This document shows, piece by piece, positions 56,446 through 64,000 of a DNA stretch of 64,000 nt (positions are counted from its first letter, which is position 1; each line of letters begins with the position of its first letter). The notes below the pieces were generated by a model. The model searched no databases. It had not been told where the DNA came from and worked only from the letters and a program-made list of their open reading frames with translations. The DNA is from Favolaschia claudopus (taxonomy: Eukaryota > Basidiomycota > Agaricomycetes > Agaricales > Mycenaceae): positions 186,001 through 250,000 of the forward strand of contig JAWWNJ010000204.1 in assembly GCA_037176885.1 (NCBI GenBank), written 5' to 3'. The translations under genes were made by a program, and so were the position numbers.

Positions 56446-57230
56446 TCATGGAGTCACTTCACTTATCGGCCGAAAGCAACCCGCCTGGATTGTTGCGACT
56501 TCGCAACTTGAGTTCGAATATTTGCCGATAAATAATGCCATAGCGGCGCGATCGCCGTCAATCTTCAAACCCCAAGGTGCGAACTTCCGACGCTCTTCTC
56601 GGAATATTTCTTGAGCATGCTCTCCTCCTTCAAGACGGTAAATCACGGCCTGAAGTCGGAACCCTTGACGGATGTCCCGCAATCTCGTCGATGAACCTGA
56701 AAGCCATCCAGCAACTTTGGCATTTGGGATTCGTATGGCGTGCCGTCGTGTTTTAAACCATCATAGTCGAAAATCCTCCCGTCAGGCGTCAGATAGCGTA
56801 CGATGAAATGAGAGCCAGATCCCCTCTTTGTGGCGTAATTGGTGTAGACATGAGCAATGATTTTGTATTTGACACGGCGCGGCGGGCTGCTGAACTGCGA
56901 CCCAAGCGGTAGGAGATTGGCAGGAATTTTCCATGCATCACCAGCATCGAGCGAATCGCCGACCTGGATCCGTAGAATCAGCGGGATGCTGAGAATATAT
57001 TCCTTGGCTCGAGCTGGTCCTGTGCACAACGAATTCCCCTCCCACTGCCGCCAACAGCCGGCGGTCTCCCATTCTAGAGGGTCGAAAATGAATTGGAACC
57101 ATTTTTTTAAATCGCCTTTGAAGACAGAACATAAATCCGAAGATAACTGTAGCGCGGACTGCCACAAGGGATGAGCGACTTCCCAATGTTCGCCGGGGCT
57201 CGCCTCACATCCAGCGCTAGTGTTTTGCCG
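56446..57230 (-). pseudogene. Papain-like (USP/UCH-like) cysteine protease, C-terminal part
   Basis: The readable part begins near 57230 (SPGEHWEVAHPLWQSALQLS) and includes WFQFIFDPLEW, ILRIQVGDSLD, then YKIIAHVYTNYA and the box GSHFIVRYLTPDGRIFDYDG. That last segment has the His...Asp/Asn layout of the second catalytic half of ubiquitin-specific proteases; the N-terminal Cys box is missing. A splice or frameshift near 56680 leads to AVIYRLEGGEHAQEIFREER. The upstream end is replaced by a GGCTT/AAGCC-rich repeat (57233-57372). In its 9.7-kb element it could have been an accessory protease; loss of the Cys half makes this copy inactive. Confidence 0.4.
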
Positions 57231-57232
57231 GC

Positions 57233-57372
57233 CCTGGCTCAAAGCCAGAAGCCAGCCAAGCCAAGCCATGGCTTGAGCAAGCCAGGCCAAGCCATTTCTC
57301 TGGCTTTCTCTGGCTCTGGCTCCTGGCTTGAGATTTTCTAGGCCAAGCCAAGCCAGGCAAGCCATGGCTTTG
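57233..57372. repeat. GGCTTGGC/GCCAAGCC short-motif repeat
   Basis: Near-palindromic run of AAGCC, GGCTT and TCTGGC words. A TAGTGTTTTGCCGGCC just before it (57219) resembles the TAGTGTTGCC termini at 58106. No matching right end found. Confidence 0.5.
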
Positions 57373-57771
57373 AACATTCCTTTTGGTAGGTGAGATTGAC
57401 TCTTATTTAATGAAGGGAGGACCCTTCCAGACGAGAATTACCTTCACAGAATTGTTTCCCAACAGGCGAAGTTGTCACATATTTCGCCGCGGCCGCCGCT
57501 TGACCGCCGCTTCCCACCGCATCACCGCCGCGTCCAACATACAATAAAATTGTGATAACACCAACTTCCAAGACAGTGTTGACTCCTTGCCCGGGCCATC
57601 TATACAAGCTACTAAGTAAGTACATAGTGGCCATATATACTGTAACCTAAACATATAAGAATGTGGGATACACACTCACTATGTTTAGGCCTACCGCTTG
57701 ACCCGCCGCAGACGCGCCGCATGACAGCTGCGCCAACTCGACGCGGCGAAATAATTTTGCCCATTTTAGAC

Positions 57772-58097
57772 TAGAATGGTGAGTCTCATCGATTTGACCA
57801 GAAACTCACCCGATTCCATCAAGACTCAGCTGTAGATCCTTGTTCAAGCCGTCGGCAGTCCACCTTATCCGAGCGTGGACCAGCCCTTGCCGCTGGCACC
57901 CATGCTTTATCCGAATTTTCGGCCAGGCCTGGCCGTCTCGAGACTGATTGGGGGAGCTTGCTCCCCCTTTTGTCAGAGCCGACACCAAATGGTGATGAGG
58001 CTGTGCTGAAGCGTTGATGGGTATCGTAAATCAGCATGTGCCGTGATGAGAACATGTCCCGATACTGATATCACTGATGGTCTGTGATCCAGCAGGG
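57772..58097. other. Spacer with a dispersed 30-bp repeat
   Basis: GGGGGAGCTTGCTCCCCCTT followed by TTGTCAGAGC (about 57952) recurs with changes at about 26276-26305. No gene. Confidence 0.4.
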
Positions 58098-58533
58098 ACC
58101 AGCACTAGTGTTGCCACCGAGTCGAGTCCAACTCGAGTCGTGATCCGACTCGACTCGAAAAAGGGTCAACTCGATCGGTTCGAGTTCGGCCGAGTGTCAA
58201 CTCGAGTCCGACTCGAGTTGACAACCCAAAACGGAAATCTCTGATTTAGGTGAGAATTTTTCGCACTAGCTATCAAATTAGCACGCCCAATTGCTCTCTC
58301 TACAATTCCAGGGCAGAATCTCACTTTTGAGTTGCTCACATTCTAATATCAGTTTGCGTCGGAAAACTCCGGTGGATCATTTCCGTGGAGGGGTTGGTGG
58401 CGGGTGGGAAACGTCGTGCGGAACTCGCTGTCAACTCGAGTCGCAACTCGATCCCACTCAGGGCGATCGAGTTGACACCGAGTTCCGACTCGAACTCGAC
58501 TCCACTCGACTCGGTGGCAACACTAACCAGCAC
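58098..58533. mobile_element. hAT-type MITE, 420 bp, filled with GAGTC/CGAGT motifs
   Basis: The element is 58106-58525. TAGTGTTGCCACCGAGTCGA is exactly inverted at the right end. A perfect 8-bp duplication ACCAGCAC lies at 58098-58105 and 58526-58533. Both arms are made of CAACTCGAGTCCGACTCGA-type words; the middle is unique. No coding capacity. Confidence 0.9.
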
Positions 58534-59714
58534 AAGACCGCCTGATCCAGAGTGATGTAGTGCTGATTCCGTTGATGGAACGCTCTGGCAGTGTCTTCTA
58601 ATCTCGATGCCTGCATCCAGTTTACCGCTTCATGCATAAAACAGATGTCAAATCATAAGTAGTCTTCAAATTTGCGAGGTACTGTATGCAGACAATTGTG
58701 TTCATGAATTTCTTCAGGTCTTGAGCTTGCACAACCAACACACAACTCGCAAATTCAGTCATCAACATTCCCGCAGTCCTCTTCAGCATCGCCAAAGTCC
58801 AATCGTCTTAAAATTATCCTACTGCTTCCATAGTAAACCTAACATACTGTACGGTGTACATGCATTGAATTTGAATTTGAAATGCGGATTCGTGCAAGCT
58901 CCCCCACCTGTAGGCCGGGAATCCGGCATACAAAACCTACGTTTCTCATCCGAATCTGGCTAGGGCTCGCGCGATTTTGGTGGATGTTTTATCCGAATTC
59001 AAAATTCTCCTGGCAGGCATCATAGGTGGTTGCCGGGGGTCCTACTTGAGCGCGTAGGTGCCTAATGGTTCAAATTCAAGGCAGCTGAATGATGTACATG
59101 TGGGATTGGATAGCATGCTTGGAGGGGCAATTCCCTGCATATCGGAAGCGGCGTGGATTACATGGGGTTAAAACGGCTTGGAATCAGTTATAAGCCACAT
59201 GGCCAGCCGGTTGTAAGCCATCTCAAGGTCTTCTAAGGCCTGAAGCCGGCTTAATCCCTTACAAGCAAAACCCACTTTTCCGACATGTTTGATTGATTTC
59301 ATTCGGCAGTCGGCTGCAAGTTGAATTACATCGATTTGTTGATCATGTTTGACTGTCCACGACTGTACGTACAGAAGCAGACCACACACCAAAGGACATG
59401 CAGCATACTTGCATTGCGGACAGATCCCAATGCATTTGGAGAGTGAGACTGGTAAAAGAAGACCTGAGATGGAGCTTGCCGTTGTTTGTTGGCTGTTTGG
59501 GATGATTGGGATGCTTGCCTCAGTGCTGTGGCAGTGCTGTATTCCGTTGTATTGGCATTTTATTTTTTTTTTTTTTTTTTCGGTCTACTCCCCTGCCAGA
59601 TATAGTCATGCCATCACTCAGAGGAGAGATCGGGACGCGGAGAGGCTGTGGGCCCGACACTGCCTAACACTGCTCATCACACAGCAATGACCATAGCGAT
59701 GATGGTTATAAAAG
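58534..59714. other. Anonymous spacer
   Basis: No gene recognised. A poly(T) run is at about 59562-59580. Confidence 0.3.
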
Positions 59715-60485
59715 GTACATATGGACGGATAATTCTATTGAGAAACCCCGGTTTCCACAACCTTTGTGCAGAAACCCGGGGTTCAAAGACTTCTCCATTT
59801 TGGGTAGGTGATTGCCTCACAGTGCCGGGGCATCGGCCTGTGCGGCAACGACCAAGCAACCACTGTTGAAGTCGGTTTTGACTCTTTCGTACTCTCTAGT
59901 GTTTGCTTTCAGCATCAAAATGCGGTGAATGGGCTAGAGATCCACCACGGTCTCACGACCTTTGTCCTAACTCAGTTTGCCCCCGTGCCGACCAACTCAG
60001 TATTCAACGGCGATGTGCCTGTAGCGTTCCTCTGGGGCTGGCACTTCGAAGTCGGCAGGTTTACCTTAAACGGTGCTAAGAGGATGACTGGTTGCTCCAG
60101 CCGCCGCAAACTCACCCTCGATATTTCAATGTTCACCCGTCGTGTGTTCGCGCGGAAATCAATCTGTGCCGAGTCCTCGGCATCATATGTTTCCACCACA
60201 TTTACTCAAAGGTCCACAGTTATGGATCGGACATACGGCGGTGAGTAGGTGGAAAAAACTCAAGGTGCTGAATGCGCCAAATATTCGTCCGGACAAAAGA
60301 ACAACACCAAGACAGTGCTCCCAACTCGAGCCGTCTTTCAACTCCGCTGATGCCATCAAACTCGGCGTAAGGGTTTCCATTCAGGATCGGTTCAAGTTTT
60401 GTGCGGGGGTTTCTGCAAAATTGCCTTATATGGGAGGGTTTCTGCCTGCACCCCGGGTTTCTCAATAGAATTATCCCATATGGAC
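59715..60485. mobile_element. TIR element, about 770 bp
   Basis: ACATATGGACGGATAATTCT then ATTGAGAAACCCCGG at the left is inverted at CCGGGTTTCTCAATAGAATT then ATCCCATATGG at the right. An inner repeat of GCAGAAACCC appears in both arms. The interior holds a 146-codon plus frame (59808-60248) without a recognised motif. Non-autonomous element of unknown superfamily. Confidence 0.6.
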
Positions 60486-60627
60486 TCCCTCGTTTTGTTA
60501 CATACACCCAAGCATACACCACATTCGACCTTTCCGACCTCGTCTGCATCTCCCCAAGCCCACCTACACCCAGCCTACACCCAGCCTACAACCAGCCCAC
60601 AACCTAACCCTACCACAGGCACTCACG

Positions 60628-60916
60628 ATGTCCTCCGACCACAGGATTCGAGAGCGCATCGTCATCGCTGTCATCGTCCTCGCTTCCGTGGCCATCATTG
60701 CCGCTGGGGGCGCGCTCGCTCGCTGGGCTTGGATCATACGAGGCCTCAGCAGAGGCAAGTCGGCGGTCCAGAATACCGGGCACCTGTTCGAGGAGGCTCA
60801 GACCGGCATCATCTCGTTGTCGTGTCTCACCCTGATGCTCGGTTTCGGAAACGCCGTCTTTGGATCACTCTTCGTCCGCTCCGCCGAGGCAGTCCAGATA
60901 TGGACAAGATCAGATC
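60628..60916 (+). pseudogene. Small membrane-protein gene cut by an LTR
   Basis: ATG at 60628 follows a C/T-rich, CCCAGCCTACACC-repeated leader typical of fungal promoters. The product starts MSSDHRIRERIVIAVIVLAS with a hydrophobic segment (VIAVIVLASVAIIAAGGALA), then a basic loop and a second hydrophobic segment (LSCLTLMLGFGNAVFGSLF). At 60917 the frame runs into LTR sequence and stops at 61029, so the rest is missing or lies elsewhere. Unknown family. Confidence 0.5.
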
Positions 60917-61022
60917 TGTCAGGGGACTCCACAGCTATGACGTCTTCTGACTTGGGCAGAAGTTCTCTGTCTCCAAGACATCATGCTGTGCTCACTTATG
61001 TCATATCTTACGTCACCTCTTG

Positions 61023-61030
61023 TATATAAG
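61023..61030 (+). promoter_or_regulatory. TATA box in KH-element 5' LTR
   Basis: TATATAAG, about 105 bp into the LTR; the same TATATAAGTAG word occurs in the solo LTR at 41220. Confidence 0.5.
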
Positions 61031-61204
61031 TAGTCCGCTGGGGATCTCTGATCCCCAGGTTTGTTATCGACTTGGCTCCTGGGCCCTTCTCCCCTTACAG
61101 CATAACAAACCTTCTATTCGACTCTGGCACTCTCCTAGCCCCAGCCGACCACCCTACTTCCTACTCTGCCCTCGTCCTACCATCGACCTGACACCTCCCT
61201 TGCT

Positions 61205-62253
61205 ATGGCAACCCCCGCAGTTCCTCAGGACCTTTATTCCTACTGCACTCTCCTTCGAAGCGAACTACAGCGTGTCCACGACCGTCTTGATCGTCTTGAG
61301 TTTGGGGACGCTGCAGCCTCTACTCCCCGAGGGCATGCCTGGCGCTTCTCTTGGGATGGTGCTCGCTGGGGCTCTGAACCTTCAACCCCAGCCCCTACCC
61401 CTGCCATCATCGCTGTCGGCCACACCGCCATACCACTCGCCGAAACCCTCCCTACTGCAGAGGACTCACCGTCCCGCTACTCGTGTACGCTTGTGGTGCC
61501 TGACTCGGTCGTCGGGCATATCGTTGGCCGTGGTGGTAAGGGTCTCCATCAGTCGCACGACATCTCCGGCGCCCAACTTCGAGCCTATACTGATAAGGCT
61601 TCCCCCTTGGAGCGCCGTGTATCTATCCGCAGTACCGACCAGCAAATCGGTGAAGCGCTAATTGCGCTTGGGAAGCGTTTCATGCGTAAGCGTATCCGCT
61701 CTAAGAAGAAATGTCCGTCACGCCTTTCCGGGGACCCTGCCCCTCCCCCTCCTAGCCCGGTGCCGGTTTTGCCGAACGCTTCTGGCGAGGGCGCTCGCCC
61801 GCTGAAGAAGCGCGCACACCCCGTCCACCCGTCTCAGCCACCAGCTCCGGTTCCGCCCCCTCCAGCGGCCAGTGCTCAGCTGCACCCAGGTGCCGCTACA
61901 CAGCCAAGGAAGTCTGGGGTGCGATTTGCACCACAGGAGTCTTCCTACCCCGCCTCTCACTCCCTACCCCATAACCCTGCCACCATCTCTATTCCTACGC
62001 AGGTAAAATGGCGTCCCCAATTCCTACTCCCTGCCCCAGCTCTACTCCTTATGCCCCCTCGGTGGCCATGCCCACTGCCGTCCCGTCCCCCTCTCCACGT
62101 TCAGTAGCTCCTTCGCCTATGGCCATTGATGCTATTCGACCTGAAAGGGGACGTCGACCACAGACGGCACGGCGAGGCGGTGCAGTGTCTGCGTCTGATT
62201 CGCGGATTGACTCCCAGGGCAACCTACTCTTCCGTGGCGATCCAGGATTTTGA
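61205..62253 (+). CDS. KH-domain ORF inside an LTR element
   Basis: ATG at 61205. Residues 15-33 form a short coiled-coil-like helix (LLRSELQRVHDRLDRLEFG). Residues about 92-160 are a KH fold: CTLVVPDSVVGHIVGRGGKG with the G-x-x-G loop GRGG at 108-111, followed by the beta-rich half ending ALIALGKRFMRKRI. KH domains bind single-stranded RNA or DNA. The rest is basic then Pro/Ala-rich (PAPPPPSPVPVLPN), as in nucleic-acid-binding Gag tails. The frame shifts near 62000-62008. The other frame (MASPIPTPCPSSTPY ... GDPGF) then runs to a stop at 62253, just before the purine tract and 3' LTR. I suggest it replaces Gag in packaging element RNA; this is inference. Confidence 0.7.
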
Positions 62254-62355
62254 AGGATCGTTCATTCTACTGGGCTTTGGTCTTCGTCGAGGCCACGAAT
62301 CTTGAAGAGGGGGTGATGTCAGGGAACTCCACAGCTATGACGTCTTCTGACTTGC

Positions 62356-62739
62356 TGTAAGGGCAACCTTTAGGACCCGAGATGTCTCGAGGGTCTAGCG
62401 AGGGAGAATCCAAAGTTAATTAAGAAGCTACTAAGAATACATCACAGCGCACCTAGCGAGGGAGAATCCAAAGAAAAGAAAGGCTGAGGATTCCCACGCT
62501 AGGTGCAGTAAACATATAGTAACTAGTTCCCACAAGCTCGGAGCAATCGGCAATGATCCCGGGCCAAGTCACATGCCTTACTCCACGGTGACATAGGGCT
62601 TTGGGGATTTGACGGGACAGTGGGAAATCTGCATGAGGCCTGCGTCATAGGTGGCTGTGTAGTGTCAAAAGAGCCTCACATCATCCCCCCCTTGGAATGC
62701 GGCGCCTCGACGCATAGATCGCACCTGAGCTGGAGTTGA
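62356..62739 (-). mobile_element. Opposite-strand LTR with polypurine tract
   Basis: On the minus strand an LTR of 328 bp (62683 to 62356) starts TGATGTGAGG and ends GGTTGCCCTTACA. A purine tract AAGGGGGGGA directly precedes it, so this is a 3' LTR. Only about 55 bp of its internal region remain. Its second half matches the solo LTR at 41034, including two copies of CTTTGGATTCTCCCTCGCTA. It cuts the 3' LTR of the KH element. Confidence 0.7.
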
Positions 62740-64000
62740 TACAAATATTCTTCTCTCAAATCCTCTTCGACCGAAGCTGATGATGATGATTACAGCCCTC
62801 CTTCCTCCACTTCTACGCCTCCAACTGCCAATCCGGTACCTCCTCGTGCACCATCCCCTCCTGCTCCGGCTGGACCTGCGGATGTCGTGTCACAACCTAA
62901 ACCCCGGGCACCTCGTCAACCTCGTCCTCTACCACCTCCGCGCGACCCATCTACCCGTATCCGGGAAGCCGCTGAGCTCAAGGCCACCGCCGCAAACCTT
63001 AATTCAGGCTTAGCAGCAGCGCCAGCTCCAGAGGACCCTGACCGTGCGCCGGAAGATTCTGCTTTCGCGGAATCCTGGGACGAATTTGAGTACGCTCATA
63101 TCATTGGTCCCGGCGAAGTTCCTCGCAACTACAAGGAAGCGATGGAATCGCCCGATCGTTCCGAGTGGGAGAGCGCGATGGAAGTCGAGCTCGATAGCAT
63201 TGCGAGGATGGGTACATGGGAACTTGTCCCACCACCTCCCGGTGTCACTCCGCTTGGTTCGCTCTGGGTCTATGCCTTGAAGCACGACAGTACTGGTGCC
63301 ATCACTCGGTACAAAGCTCGTCTATGTGCTCAGGGTACACCCCAGCGCCCAGGTATCGATTTTTCGATGTCTTTTGCTCCTGTTGTGAAGTCAGAGTCAC
63401 TTCGTTACCTCCTAACCCTAGCTGCAAAGCTGGACTGGGAATTCCACGTTGTGGACGTCGACTCCGCCTTTCTCAACAGCGAGACGGATCCAGACGAGCC
63501 ACCTATCTACATGCGACAGCCTCAGGGCCATCGTGTTCATGGAAAGGAGGACTATGTCTGTCTCCTGAAAAGGGGAATTTACGGGTTAGAGCAAGCCGCA
63601 CTTCTCTGGTACCAAAAGTTACGTTCTATTTTGGTCAAGATTGGTTTCCGGGTGTGCATTGCTGATCCGTGCGTCTTTATTCGTCGCCTAGAGAAGGTTA
63701 TTTCCATCATCAGCGCCCACGTTGATGATCTCGGTTTATTCTGCTCCTCTGTTGCAGGGGTCAAACTTTTAAAGAAGCAGATTTCTGAGTATGTCCAAAT
63801 CAAGGACTTGGGAGAGTCGAAATCCATTCTTGGCCTCGAAATCCTGCGTGATCGTGCGAACCGCACCATCTCCTTGTCTCATCGTTTCTATATTGACTCG
63901 ATTGTGGCTCGGTATCGCATGGAGGATGCACGGCCCGTATACTCGCCAGTCAACACGTCGGCCGCTCCGCTTTCCAAGTCTCAATCTCCTCAGACTTCGG
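62740..64000 (+). pseudogene. Ty1/copia pol fragment (reverse transcriptase), runs off window
   Basis: An open frame from 62740 lacks gag, protease and integrase. It starts in a Pro/Ser-rich linker, then enters the copia RT: NYKEAMESPDRSEWESAMEV, LGSLWVYALKHD, RYKARLCAQG, VVDVDSAFLN, PIYMRQPQG and the catalytic HVDDLGLF (about 63718). Connection continues through LGLEILRD and MEDARPVYSPV to the end of the window. Copia RT copies element RNA into DNA in virus-like particles. No in-frame stop occurs in the visible 1.26 kb. The 5' end abuts the remnant of an opposite-strand LTR element, so this copy is 5'-truncated. Confidence 0.85.

Larger units (their letters stand above)
48020..57771. mobile_element. 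Mutator-like element, 9.7 kb, with perfect 9-bp target duplication
   Basis: The element is 48029-57762. Its left end, GGGCTAGGTGAAATCGCCGC then GTC, is inverted at GACGCGGCGAAATAATTTTG then CCC. ATTTTAGAC lies directly outside both ends (48020-48028 and 57763-57771). A 9-bp duplication is the hallmark of Mutator-like elements. Subterminal CCGC arrays lie at 48041-48180 and 57480-57740. Cargo: a PHD-finger gene (minus), a decayed Ser-rich frame (minus), an intron-dense stretch (plus) and a protease-like fragment (minus). No DDE transposase core was found. Confidence 0.8.
60917..62354 (+). mobile_element. LTR element whose only ORF encodes a KH-domain protein
   Basis: The 5' LTR is 60917-61099 (TGTCAGGGGACTCC ... 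CCCCTTACA). The 3' LTR begins at 62317 directly after a purine tract GAAGAGGGGGTGA and matches the first 38 bases of the 5' LTR at 37 positions, then is cut at 62355 by another LTR. The interior holds only the KH ORF; no protease, integrase or RT. This is the layout of a non-autonomous LTR retroelement. Confidence 0.75.

Noticed and set aside
57233..57372. N-terminal extension of the protease frame (Trp/Leu-rich)
   Set aside because: The residues come from a GGCTT/GCCAAG simple-motif repeat, not from a conserved protein segment.
1..64000. CRISPR arrays, rRNA and tRNA genes
   Set aside because: No regularly spaced identical repeats with unique spacers were seen, nor any rRNA or convincing tRNA cloverleaf; gene structure is eukaryotic. 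tRNA absence is by eye only.

Overview
The window looks like a transposon-rich, gene-poor region of a filamentous basidiomycete (Agaricomycetes) nuclear genome. The evidence is 45-60 bp GT-AG introns, copia and LINE retroelements, hAT/pogo/Mutator-type MITEs, a NACHT-WD40 (NLR-like) gene, a cytochrome P450 relic and an F-box/LRR relic. I cannot name the species; a Rhizoctonia/Cantharellales-type genome is possible but unproven. Almost every recognisable gene is an element gene or is broken by an element.

Layout. 1-7.7 kb: GC-rich hairpin repeats, a TA-flanked MITE, a recombinase-like gene interrupted near its start by a 422-bp hAT-type MITE with an 8-bp target duplication, foldback elements, the 5' part of a hAT transposase gene, and an F-box/LRR fragment. 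7.7-12.8 kb: a young but broken Ty1/copia element whose leader contains an unspliced and an exactly spliced copy of the same segment. 12.8-31 kb: mostly anonymous sequence with MITEs, inverted repeats and a gypsy integrase scrap. It also holds a stray copy of the C-terminal part of the PHD-finger gene found later in the window. 31-38 kb: P450 pseudogene, LTR-start fragments, and the 5' half of a LINE. 38.1-41.8 kb: NACHT-WD40 pseudogene with 14 WD repeats, a nonsense mutation and a solo LTR (5-bp target duplication). 41.9-43.8 kb: a TIR-bounded stretch that could be the decayed full-length relative of the small pogo-type MITEs.

44-57.8 kb is the most unusual part. Two elements share 23-bp GGGC...-type terminal inverted repeats and dense CCGC/GCGGCG subterminal arrays. 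The larger (48,029-57,762; 9.7 kb) is flanked by a perfect 9-bp duplication, as expected for a Mutator-like element. It carries an intact predicted 504-aa PHD-finger gene, a protease-like fragment and an intron-dense stretch with no clear ORF. The smaller (43,962-47,820) carries an intact predicted 282-aa zinc-finger gene and a chimeric gene ending in the same C-terminal domain as the PHD protein.

57.8-64 kb: a 420-bp hAT-type MITE with an 8-bp duplication, another TIR element, and a small membrane-protein gene cut by an LTR. That LTR begins an LTR element whose only visible ORF encodes a KH RNA-binding domain. An oppositely oriented LTR and a copia pol fragment running off the window end follow.

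The genes do not form a host pathway. What links them is transposition: nested insertions, deletion derivatives and captured or element-borne genes.
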